IMG/VR virus record: IMGVR_UViG_3300044954_000181
Location: 1-21,131 of that record
DNA length: 21,131 nucleotides
Source: a virus
Reading direction: 5' to 3' (one strand)
Positions within the stretch are counted from its first letter, which is position 1, and each line of letters starts with the position of its first letter. This document shows, in pieces, positions 14,395 through 20,920 of the stretch. The notes beneath the pieces were generated by a model. The model was given only the letters and a program-made list of their open reading frames with translations, was not told where the DNA came from and did no database searches. Position numbers and translations under genes: made by a program.

Positions 14395-14925
14395 TTATAC
14401 CTTCTCCAAGGAGTTCATAAACATATTATAACACTTCAATATATTTTTTGTTCTTTGAACGTGTGTCATGTTTTTGCCGCTTTCTGGCAAAGCATCAAGT
14501 ATAAAATTTGAACTACGATTGTTTTTTATATTTTCAATTATAAGACAGAACACCGGTGACATTTTATTCATCTTATTGCAAACTAATAATATGTTTCCTT
14601 CAAAATTTGCCAAATTTTTTAAAATTGGTGTGGTTTTTATAGCCTGGGCTCGCAACTCGTCTCTTATTTTAGAAAATTCTTCGGTTCCTTTAATTTTAAA
14701 CCTCGTTTGATATATCAAGTTTTTTGTGTCAAAAATGACATCCATTCCAATATCATTTTCCATCAAAAACTTGGCTAACGACTCGTCTTTTAATATTTCT
14801 GTGTCGATGTATTCCGTGCAAATCAACAATCTTTTTATGTTATTCTTCAGTAATAATTTGTGATTATTTGAATTAAATAAAAAGTATTTGTCTGATAAAT
14901 ATATGTTGTCTTTTATGTTGATCAC
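14395..14925 (-). CDS. dual-specificity-phosphatase-like protein, catalytic Arg missing
   Basis: A 176-residue protein. The start, INIKDNIYLSDKYFLFNSNN then LLLKNNIKRLLICTEY, follows the pattern of the cysteine-phosphatase (DUSP) fold (strand with LYLG-like turn, helix, NI-x-x-(I/L)-(L/I)). At NILLVCNKMNKMSPVFCLII (111-130) it has the strand, P-loop and helix of the HCx5R signature, but His is Val115 and the essential Arg position, six after C116, is Met122. If homologous, it should bind rather than hydrolyse phospho-groups: a pseudophosphatase. The divergent spacer to the next plus-strand gene is 25 bases with a dyad. It is co-transcribed with the 2OG oxygenase. The fold call rests on motif pattern alone. 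Confidence 0.5.
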   Translation of the reverse strand: MINIKDNIYLSDKYFLFNSNNHKLLLKNNIKRLLICTEYIDTEILKDESLAKFLMENDIGMDVIFDTKNLIYQTRFKIKGTEEFSKIRDELRAQAIKTTPILKNLANFEGNILLVCNKMNKMSPVFCLIIENIKNNRSSNFILDALPESGKNMTHVQRTKNILKCYNMFMNSLEKV

Positions 14926-14930
14926 GATAG

Positions 14931-14943
14931 TATGTAATACATA
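14931..14943. promoter_or_regulatory. 13-base dyad in a divergent promoter region
   Basis: TATGTA-A-TACATA is a perfect dyad around a central A. It lies within the 25 bases that separate the minus-strand phosphatase-like gene (start 14925) from the plus-strand gene at 14951. Both directions need a promoter here or inside the opposite gene, so a shared operator is plausible. Confidence 0.4.
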
Positions 14944-14950
14944 TTAAGTC

Positions 14951-15838
14951 ATGCAGTTTCATAACTTATCGCAGGATTATTTCGGTGTCACGACAAATTT
15001 GATGGCCTTTGTGAAGAGTCACATTTTAGCTAAACAATTTGGCGCAGATTTGGTGATGCATAATGATGCTTTAATGGGGTTGAATTTTTTGTCTGACATA
15101 TCTGTTAAAATCGAGCCAGATTTTTTCAAAGGCATCCCTATAGAACAGTTTCGTCAATTAAAGAACAAAACATCGGCGAATTTCGACTCGTTTATATGTA
15201 AAAAATTTGAATCCACGTTTAACAAATCTTGCAAATTAATTAGAGAAGTTCCAGAAAAAATCGACGGCGACACTGTGATGTTTTATGAATGGTTTCCAAA
15301 AATTCATCCAGTAAAAACCGATTCGATAAGTCTAAAGATAAACCAAACCCTTCCAATTCCATTGGAACTACACAGTTCTATAACATCTTTTCACGTCAAA
15401 AATAAAAGTCTATTAAATGTAACTTCGGATATAGAAATAACCGAATATTTGGTTGAAAGGTATATAAAAGAGTTTCACCCGAAAGAACTGTTATTCGTTG
15501 GAGGTTGTAAAGAGATGGTAGAATACTTTTCAAAAAAATATAACACCTATACCTTTGACCGAAATTATAATCGACCACTATATCACCGAGAAAAGGGCGA
15601 TATGAACAGCGTATTGTTGGACATAGTCATGTGCGCCGAGACTAATTTCGTAACCAATGACTTTCTACACGAAAGATATTGGAGAGATATAGAAGAAAAA
15701 TATAAACAACTGCCTCCTGAGTTGTGCTTTTTTAACTCTATAAGATATAAAAAGCATATTTTTGACGAAAATTTATTTATGAGTAATTACTTTGACTTGT
15801 TTGTGCTGCTCCAAAAAACTTACAAATTTTTAATATGA
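14951..15838 (+). CDS. putative GT-B glycosyltransferase, distantly fucosyltransferase-like (copy B)
   Basis: A 295-residue protein. The N terminus, FGVTTNLMAFVKSHILAKQF then GADLVM (11-36), has the shape of the GT11 start (G-x-x-N-x-x-x-x-(F/Y)...A-x-(A)-K). SITSFHVKNKS (143-153) corresponds to the HVRRGD donor loop, with His kept and Arg replaced by Lys. KELLFVGGCKEMVEYFSKKY (178-197) and LLDIVMCAETNFVTNDFL (222-239) complete the C-terminal nucleotide-binding half. It resembles copy A at 12914 in this order of motifs. It would use a GDP-sugar if the analogy holds, which would fit the Gmd gene at the left edge. Its stop overlaps the radical SAM start by four bases. Confidence 0.5.
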   Translation: MQFHNLSQDYFGVTTNLMAFVKSHILAKQFGADLVMHNDALMGLNFLSDISVKIEPDFFKGIPIEQFRQLKNKTSANFDSFICKKFESTFNKSCKLIREVPEKIDGDTVMFYEWFPKIHPVKTDSISLKINQTLPIPLELHSSITSFHVKNKSLLNVTSDIEITEYLVERYIKEFHPKELLFVGGCKEMVEYFSKKYNTYTFDRNYNRPLYHREKGDMNSVLLDIVMCAETNFVTNDFLHERYWRDIEEKYKQLPPELCFFNSIRYKKHIFDENLFMSNYFDLFVLLQKTYKFLI

Positions 15839-16686
15839 TAGCCAATTCAAAACTGGATGTAATAAGTCTCCGACAGTCTCAACTTTTGACTTCTGAAACC
15901 ATAAACGATTGTCTTCAAAGCATAACACTCAATCCCACGGAACTATGTAATAGGAAGTGTGGATTTTGCCCAAGGTCGGATGAAAAGGTATATCCGAACA
16001 GAAACTTACATATGTCAAAAGAAACGGTTGTCTCAATTTCAAAAAAACTCAAAGAGTTTAACTACCGTGGGAGATTAGGCTGGTCTGGTAATGGCGAACC
16101 GTTGTTGACCAAAAATTTTTTAGAACTCACAAAAATGGTGTCAGAAGAAAATCCGGGCTTATCGGTGCACGAAATTAATACAAACGGCGACTTACTCACA
16201 GAAAAGTTAATATCAGATATATACAATTCAGGAATAAATCACATAATAGTGAGCGTATATGACGGTGAAGAGGCGCTGAGTAAATTTAAATCGTTGTTTG
16301 AAAGATACAAGTGTGAGAGTTATACGCTTAGGGTTTCTTTTGTAAACACCAATCCAATTGGTTTCACAAATCGGGGAGGAATGGTAAAGGTCAATGTAGA
16401 TAAAATAAAAGAATTCAAAGAAAACAAATGTTATTTACCGTTCTATAAATTGGTCATAGATTGGAACGGCGATATTCTGATATGTTGTGAAGATTGGAGT
16501 AGACGAAGTAAAAGTCGTTTAAATATAAACACACATACTCTTTCAGAGATTTGGTCTTCTACAGAACTTAATGAATACAGAAACAAATTAAAAGACGGAA
16601 TTCGTTCTCTTTCTCCGTGTAATGTCTGTAATATACATGGTGAGAAGGTCGGAGAAAACCTAGTAAAAATTTTTTATGAAAAGTGA
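15835..16686 (+). CDS. radical SAM protein with SPASM/twitch-type C terminus
   Basis: A 283-residue protein. C38-x3-C42-x2-C45 in NPTELCNRKCGFCPRS is the radical SAM [4Fe-4S] site; SGNGEPLLT (84-92) is the GGEP-like SAM-binding motif, and HEINTNGDLL (112-121) a further core strand. The C terminus holds C199, C217-C218 (YKLVIDWNGDILICCEDWSR), an LSEIW-(S)-S motif (236-242) and C262-x2-C265, as in SPASM or twitch domains binding an auxiliary cluster. Such enzymes modify peptides (RiPPs), sulfatases or small molecules through a 5'-deoxyadenosyl radical. It is coupled to glycosyltransferase genes on both sides. No RiPP precursor is obvious nearby, so a protein or glycan substrate is open. Confidence 0.9.
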   Translation: MIANSKLDVISLRQSQLLTSETINDCLQSITLNPTELCNRKCGFCPRSDEKVYPNRNLHMSKETVVSISKKLKEFNYRGRLGWSGNGEPLLTKNFLELTKMVSEENPGLSVHEINTNGDLLTEKLISDIYNSGINHIIVSVYDGEEALSKFKSLFERYKCESYTLRVSFVNTNPIGFTNRGGMVKVNVDKIKEFKENKCYLPFYKLVIDWNGDILICCEDWSRRSKSRLNINTHTLSEIWSSTELNEYRNKLKDGIRSLSPCNVCNIHGEKVGENLVKIFYEK

Positions 16687-17362
16687 TGAAGTCAAAATTT
16701 GGATTGGATTGGATTCGTCTCATACCGATGTATACGATATCTGTAAATTTAGCATAGAGACTAACACTACGGAAAAGCTGCCGATATATCCTATAAATAA
16801 ATACACCGTATCGGAGTATAGGAGAAACGTCGATCCAACTGAATCCACGGATTTTTCTTTTGCTAGATTTTTTGTTCCCTATTGTTCAAATTTTAATGGA
16901 ATTTCTATTTTCTTGGACGGAGATTTCCTTTTTTTGGATGACATAAAAAATCTTCTTGATCTTTATGACGAAAGATATGCTATAATGTGTTGTAAACACG
17001 AATACACTCCAAAGACTTCAGTTAAAATGGATGGAAAGATTCAAACCACGTTTCCTAAAAAAAACTGGAGCAGCCTTATGATATTTAATAACGAACATCC
17101 AAAAATAAAAACGTTATCACCTGGCACCATAAATTTTCAATCAGGAAAATTTTTACATCAATTTAAATTTTTGGAAGACGATGATATAGGAAGTTTGCCT
17201 ATACAGTGGAATTGGTTGGTCGGTTGGTATAAAGAACCGTCAGATGGTTCTCCCAAGGCATTACATTTTACAGAAGGCGGGCCGTGGTTAAATGGATACG
17301 AAACTGTAGAATATTCCGATGTCTATAATACTTATAGAAAAAACTATGAACGAAGATTTTGA
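16676..17362 (+). CDS. GT8-like (GT-A fold) glycosyltransferase
   Basis: A 228-residue protein with a GT-A layout: STDFSFARFFVPYC (57-70), then ISIFLDGDFLFLDDI (76-90) with the D81-G-D83 metal-binding DxD motif. PKKNWSSLMIFNN follows at about 127-139, IQWNWLVGWYK at 176-186, and ALHFTEGGPWLNGYE at 195-209, where the His is in the position that often binds metal in GT8 enzymes. These blocks recur in a group of small bacterial and phage glycosyltransferases. It should transfer a sugar from a nucleotide donor in the cytoplasm. It starts eleven bases inside the radical SAM gene and overlaps the next small gene, marking the end of the modification island. Confidence 0.8.
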   Translation: MKSDEVKIWIGLDSSHTDVYDICKFSIETNTTEKLPIYPINKYTVSEYRRNVDPTESTDFSFARFFVPYCSNFNGISIFLDGDFLFLDDIKNLLDLYDERYAIMCCKHEYTPKTSVKMDGKIQTTFPKKNWSSLMIFNNEHPKIKTLSPGTINFQSGKFLHQFKFLEDDDIGSLPIQWNWLVGWYKEPSDGSPKALHFTEGGPWLNGYETVEYSDVYNTYRKNYERRF

Positions 17363-17516
17363 AAAAATGGATTCAGTAAAATTGTTGCGTGAAAGAATAG
17401 AAAAAATACTCGAACTCACCTATGAACGGTCCAAGGACGGTGACGTTTCCTTTGCAGCCATAAATTCTGTCGCAGACGATTGTATTAAACTGTTGGATTA
17501 CGTAGAGAATAAATAA
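17346..17516 (+). CDS. unknown small helical protein
   Basis: A 56-residue product from the ATG at 17346, MNEDFEKMDSVKLLRERIEK. I prefer this start to an upstream ATG at 17319 because it gives a modest overlap with the glycosyltransferase gene and a natural N terminus. It is predicted to form two amphipathic helices (about 8-29 and 35-55) joined by a KDGDVS turn, resembling small phage proteins that act as helical-bundle partners. No function recognised. The next gene begins 39 bases after its stop. Confidence 0.65.
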   Translation: MNEDFEKMDSVKLLRERIEKILELTYERSKDGDVSFAAINSVADDCIKLLDYVENK

Positions 17517-17555
17517 ACTTGATAGTTCAGTGTTATGTGGGTATTGTGTATTCAT

Positions 17556-18224
17556 ATGAAAGAATACACAGAAAAAGAATTACAATCCCTTTACGACAAG
17601 TTTATAACGTTATTAGAGAAAACTTTTTCTGGAGAAAGACTGACCCAACTAAAGAAACTTTATTCCGAAGAAGCTTACGGAGTTAGATTAGTTACCGCCC
17701 CGGCGTCTGCTAAAGCACACTTTCACAATGCCTACGTAGGTGGTTACATAGACCACATTATGAATGTTTACAGATGTTCTATTGGAACCAAAAAGTTGTG
17801 GGAGGCTATGGGCGCCACGATTGATTTTACGGACGAAGAATTGATTTTTTCAGCTCTCCACCATGATTTAGGTAAGCTCGGTGACTTAGAACAAGGAGAG
17901 TATTATTTACCCCAAACCAGTGATTGGCACATAAAAAACAGGGGAGAAATATATAAATTTAATCCGTCCTTACAATACATGGATGTGACTGACCGTGCCC
18001 TATTCATTCTACAACAACATAAAATTGTATGTTCTTGGAAAGAAACGTTGGCAATAAAACTCTCTGACGGATTGTATCACGACGCATCTTCTGCTTATTT
18101 AAAAAGTTACAATCCCGATAATGAGCTTAAAACCAACCTTCCTCGGGTTGTTCATCACGCTGACTATTTGGCTTGTAGATCGGAGTATGATACGTGGAAG
18201 AGAGAAGAATCCACCAATATATAA
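17556..18224 (+). CDS. HD-domain metal-dependent phosphohydrolase
   Basis: A 222-residue protein from the ATG at 17556 (MKEYTEKELQSLYDKF); an ATG at 17535 would add MWVLCIH, less likely as it lacks any initiation signal. The HD signature is present: HFHNAYVGGYIDHIMNVYR (H55, H57, H67), then ALHHDLGK (H102, H103, D104), H145 in LQQHK and a late HHADYLA (H190, H191, D193). HD proteins hydrolyse phosphate esters such as dNTPs, (p)ppGpp or cyclic nucleotides; T4-like phages often carry single-domain versions whose substrate is unassigned. No nucleic-acid-binding domain is attached. The product is cytosolic. Confidence 0.87.
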   Translation: MKEYTEKELQSLYDKFITLLEKTFSGERLTQLKKLYSEEAYGVRLVTAPASAKAHFHNAYVGGYIDHIMNVYRCSIGTKKLWEAMGATIDFTDEELIFSALHHDLGKLGDLEQGEYYLPQTSDWHIKNRGEIYKFNPSLQYMDVTDRALFILQQHKIVCSWKETLAIKLSDGLYHDASSAYLKSYNPDNELKTNLPRVVHHADYLACRSEYDTWKREESTNI

Positions 18225-18235
18225 TCTCGATTTTT

Positions 18236-18269
18236 CATATCGTATAGATATTTATATTAATACGATATG
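18236..18269 (+). promoter_or_regulatory. inverted repeat covering a start codon
   Basis: CATATCGTAT (18236-18245) and ATACGATATG (18260-18269) are exact inverted copies, ten pairs with a 14-base AT-rich loop. The second arm ends in the ATG of the membrane gene (18267-18269), so the folded RNA would hide the start codon; alternatively it is a protein-binding dyad. It is the most precise dyad next to a gene start in the window. Confidence 0.55.
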
Positions 18270-19067
18270 AATAACTTTAAAAAATTAGTAGCATTTTCGT
18301 CCCTTTTTATAGCAGCGTGCGCAGCCTACTTTTCTATAGTAGGTATCACTATGTTATTTTCTGGTTCAAAGGTAGCTGCGGCCATCATGGCCACCTCACT
18401 TGAAATAGGAAAACTTGTTTCCACGAGCTTTTTGTTTAAGTTCTGGAAAAAGACTAAAACCTTTCTAAAAATATATCTTACAATAAGCGTAGTAATTTTA
18501 ATGTTCATAACTTCGCTTGGAATATTTGGATACCTTACCGCTTCTTATCAAAAATCTTCTCTTGATGATAAACTTACTTCCGAAAAAATTTCTATATTGG
18601 AATCCAAGAAGTCGGATATGGTGAAACAGATTGAGACATATAAATCAAGAATCACGTCTATTAACGACCTAAGAAAATCTCAAGAAAGTAGATTGAGTCA
18701 AACACTAACCAATTCCCTCATAGCTAGAAATCCAATTCAATTACAAGAACTTCAAACCCAAACAATAGAATTAATATCTAAAACTGAAGAAAACATTACG
18801 ACCGAGAACAAAAAAATCTCCACGGCCTATGATGAAATAGAAAAGGTAAATGCGTCTATAACCCAATTGAAGTCTGACAGTATGGGTAAGAACGACATTA
18901 TAACCTTTAAGTTCGTGGCCGATGACCTCGGGTTGCCAATGGATAAGATTGTAAAGTGGTTTATAATATTGATAATTTCGGTGTTTGACCCGCTAGCAAT
19001 TTGTTTGTTGTTGGCCTACAATACCAGCGACGACGACTCGGATACTGTCGTTGAAAAAAAAAGTTAA
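18267..19067 (+). CDS. membrane protein with central coiled coil; possible -1 frameshift extension to 19195
   Basis: A 266-residue protein with hydrophobic segments at about 8-31, 36-57 and 68-91, a long heptad-like coiled coil at about 95-205 and a final transmembrane helix (WFIILIISVFDPLAICLLLA, 231-250). Relatives with the ending VFDPLA-(x)3-LLLAYN occur in T4-like phages, function unknown. The frame ends VVEKKS-TAA, but nine consecutive A at 19054-19062 include an A AAA AAA slippery heptamer. After a -1 slip, 44 further codons follow (KLIDIDKNTESPISSNKNLT ... KRRRHDYFSRLFKN) to TAA 19193-19195, where an AT-rich hairpin begins. The extension has phage-like codons and a basic tail that would face the same side as the coiled coil's C-terminal exit. 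A homopolymer read error is the rival explanation. Confidence 0.82.
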   Translation: MNNFKKLVAFSSLFIAACAAYFSIVGITMLFSGSKVAAAIMATSLEIGKLVSTSFLFKFWKKTKTFLKIYLTISVVILMFITSLGIFGYLTASYQKSSLDDKLTSEKISILESKKSDMVKQIETYKSRITSINDLRKSQESRLSQTLTNSLIARNPIQLQELQTQTIELISKTEENITTENKKISTAYDEIEKVNASITQLKSDSMGKNDIITFKFVADDLGLPMDKIVKWFIILIISVFDPLAICLLLAYNTSDDDSDTVVEKKS

Positions 19068-19186
19068 TTGATATAGATAAAAATACCGAATCGCCAATTA
19101 GTTCAAATAAAAATTTGACAGATATGGGATCGAGTAGTAAATTTGTCACGAAACGAAGACGCCATGATTATTTTTCTCGTCTTTTT

Positions 19187-19207
19187 AAGAATTAATTGAT
19201 TCTTTTT
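19187..19207 (+). terminator. weak AT-rich hairpin followed by T-run
   Basis: AAGAAT (19187-19192) and ATTCTT (19199-19204) pair around a six-base loop, followed by TTT. It coincides with the stop codon of the -1 frame (19193-19195) rather than with the zero-frame stop at 19067. The stem is all A-T except for one G-C pair, so termination strength would be low. Confidence 0.35.
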
Positions 19208-19234
19208 AAGTTTACTGATATATAGATTCATACT

Positions 19235-19366
19235 ATGAATGAATGTGATATTGCTGAACTTTTAAGGTTATTGAAAAATGGAATAAAAAGATCTGACTGG
19301 GATTTGGTTGTGGAGGCCGTAGAATTCTTAGAAGAATTTTCGGATGGCGACGACGAAGAATTATGA
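19235..19366 (+). CDS. very small acidic protein
   Basis: A 43-residue product, MNECDIAELLRLLKNGIKRS then DWDLVVEAVEFLEE, ending SDGDDEEL. It looks like two amphipathic helices with an acidic tail. Its TGA overlaps the ATG of the following gene (ATGA, 19363-19366), the coupling pattern used throughout this genome, which supports it being real despite its size. TATATAG lies about 12 bases upstream. No family recognised. Confidence 0.65.
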   Translation: MNECDIAELLRLLKNGIKRSDWDLVVEAVEFLEEFSDGDDEEL

Positions 19367-19650
19367 CAGTGACAATTTTAAGTATACTCTTAGTGATATC
19401 CGTGGTTATTAATATTTTCCTTGTTAAAGGGATAAATTTGGCTATGGATAAAAACGAAGAGTATGAGTCTTGGATTTTTAAGTTAAAAAATAGACTTACC
19501 TCGACTTATGATTCGTTAAAGTTGATAGACGAAAAGCATATATTCGAGCGTGATGATGAAGTCGGCTTCGTGTTCTCAAATATCGTAGAATTAATCTCCG
19601 ATCTAAATGAAAAAACCTATGTCGAACAAAAAAAAGAAAACCAAAGTTAA
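19363..19650 (+). CDS. small membrane-anchored phage protein, T4-like accessory
   Basis: A 95-residue protein with an N-terminal anchor helix (TVTILSILLVISVVINIFLV, residues 2-21) and a cytosolic helical domain. The segment KHIFERDDEVGFVFSNIVEL (59-78) followed by LISDLNEKTY has a DDEVG-x-x-F pattern that I recall in small proteins of T4-like marine phages located near gene 55. Start and stop overlap both neighbours: four bases with the 43-residue gene and 44 with the sigma factor gene. Function unknown. Confidence 0.75.
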   Translation: MTVTILSILLVISVVINIFLVKGINLAMDKNEEYESWIFKLKNRLTSTYDSLKLIDEKHIFERDDEVGFVFSNIVELISDLNEKTYVEQKKENQS

Positions 19651-20470
19651 AGTCAAAAAGCACCCAGGCCGTCCATCCAAAAACAAAAAGACTCGCCAAG
19701 AGGTTGGTTCAATTCCTAAAGTAAATATATCAGCCAACACCGTTAATAAACCCGAAGAGGTTGTTGCCGAAGATAAATCTAAGACCAAAAAAGTGTCGGT
19801 TGAAAAGATGTATTTCACAAAAGAAACGGAAGACGCCATCATTAGGTTTAACAAAGAAGAAGACATACAGAAACGAAATGCCATATATGAAAAATACATT
19901 CAAAGGGCTTTTGAAAAACTGGTAGAAAACGTATTTAACACGTTTAAGTTCAGTTACTTTGAAGTTGGTCCACTTGAAGTTCAAAAAGAAACTTTGTCTC
20001 ACTTGGTAGCGAACATCCATAAATTTGAAGAGGGTAAAGGAAAGGCCTTTTCATATTTCAGTATAGTTGCTAAAAATTATCTTATATTTAACAACAACTC
20101 AAATTACAAAAGATACAATCAACAGGTCGATATCAGTGAGGAAAACGAAGAGAACACCGTAAGACTACAAACATCGGACACCTATCAGAAGGATAGGGAG
20201 AACGAGGAATTTATTAAGATGATGGTGGATTATTGGGATGAAAATATAAAAAAAATTTTCCCTAAATCCAGAGATCTAAAGATAGCCGAAGCAGTGGTTG
20301 AGTTATTCAGAAATAGCGATAGATTGGATTATTTCAACAAAAAGGCTCTGTATCTCTATATTCGTGAAATTTCTTCATGCAAAACTCAGCAAATCACCAA
20401 GATAATCAATAAAATGAAGGAATACCAAGATAAAATAACCAGGAAGTATGTAGAGGATGGGTTTATTTGA
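19607..20470 (+). CDS. late-transcription sigma factor, T4 gp55-like
   Basis: A 287-residue protein. The core from about residue 85 resembles sigma region 2 of T4 gp55: NAIYEKYIQRAFEKLVENVF, HLVANIHKFEEGKGKAFSYF then SIVAKNYLIFNNN (about 132-163), where the AFSYF-(x)3-AKNY segment corresponds to the -10-binding, core-binding helix. A helical C-terminal part (ALYLYIREISSCKTQQITKI) follows. gp55 directs host RNA polymerase to TATAAATA-type late promoters with the sliding clamp. This version is about 100 residues longer than T4 gp55. Its Lys-rich first 65 residues contain KKHPGRPSKNKK, an AT-hook-like GRP core that could hold the minor groove of AT-rich DNA. The ATG at 19619 is an alternative start. 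Confidence 0.82.
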   Translation: MKKPMSNKKKKTKVKVKKHPGRPSKNKKTRQEVGSIPKVNISANTVNKPEEVVAEDKSKTKKVSVEKMYFTKETEDAIIRFNKEEDIQKRNAIYEKYIQRAFEKLVENVFNTFKFSYFEVGPLEVQKETLSHLVANIHKFEEGKGKAFSYFSIVAKNYLIFNNNSNYKRYNQQVDISEENEENTVRLQTSDTYQKDRENEEFIKMMVDYWDENIKKIFPKSRDLKIAEAVVELFRNSDRLDYFNKKALYLYIREISSCKTQQITKIINKMKEYQDKITRKYVEDGFI

Positions 20471-20523
20471 TTAAATTTTACTTTTATATCCGAAGGATTG
20501 GAGTTCTCTGATATGTATAGACC

Positions 20524-20919
20524 ATGAACACCGAGTTAAGCGAATTCGAGATATATAAAGGAAAATCATTTTCCGCACTTTGTAAGGAAATAGTAGTAAA
20601 TCAGAACGAAAAGAAGGATCAGTTAGACATCCTTATAAGTGAACTCCGTTCCCTTATAAAAGGGGTGAATGACGCCATCGTGATTGTACCTCTTATAAGA
20701 GATTATTTGGACGTTGGGGTAAAAAATGACGAACAACTTGTAAAGTTGGCCGCAATAATTCAGAGAATCATTTCAAAAAATTCCGAAGATTCCTCCGCCG
20801 GCGTCAATGGTTTCTCCATAACGGATGAAGAACGAAAACAGTTAATGGAGGAAGTGGAAAAGCTACAGTCATCTCAATCCGTCGAAGTAGGCAAAGTTCC
20901 GGTAAAAGAAATAAAATGA
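20524..20919 (+). CDS. conserved T4-like phage protein, function unknown
   Basis: A 131-residue protein. The opening SEFEIYKGKSFSALCKEIV, followed by DQLDILISELRSLIKGVNDA, VPLIRDYLDVGVKNDEQLVK and LAAIIQRIIS, matches a small helical protein I associate with T4-like marine phages, usually next to structural genes. The last 40 residues are Ser/Glu-rich and probably flexible. It starts 53 bases after the sigma gene and is followed after one base by the next gene, so the two are likely coupled. No enzymatic motif seen. Confidence 0.78.
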   Translation: MNTELSEFEIYKGKSFSALCKEIVVNQNEKKDQLDILISELRSLIKGVNDAIVIVPLIRDYLDVGVKNDEQLVKLAAIIQRIISKNSEDSSAGVNGFSITDEERKQLMEEVEKLQSSQSVEVGKVPVKEIK

Positions 20920-20920
20920 T

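Noticed and set aside
16791-16802. TATAAATA late promoter inside the GT8-like gene
   Set aside because: It is within coding sequence, with no gene start at a suitable distance.
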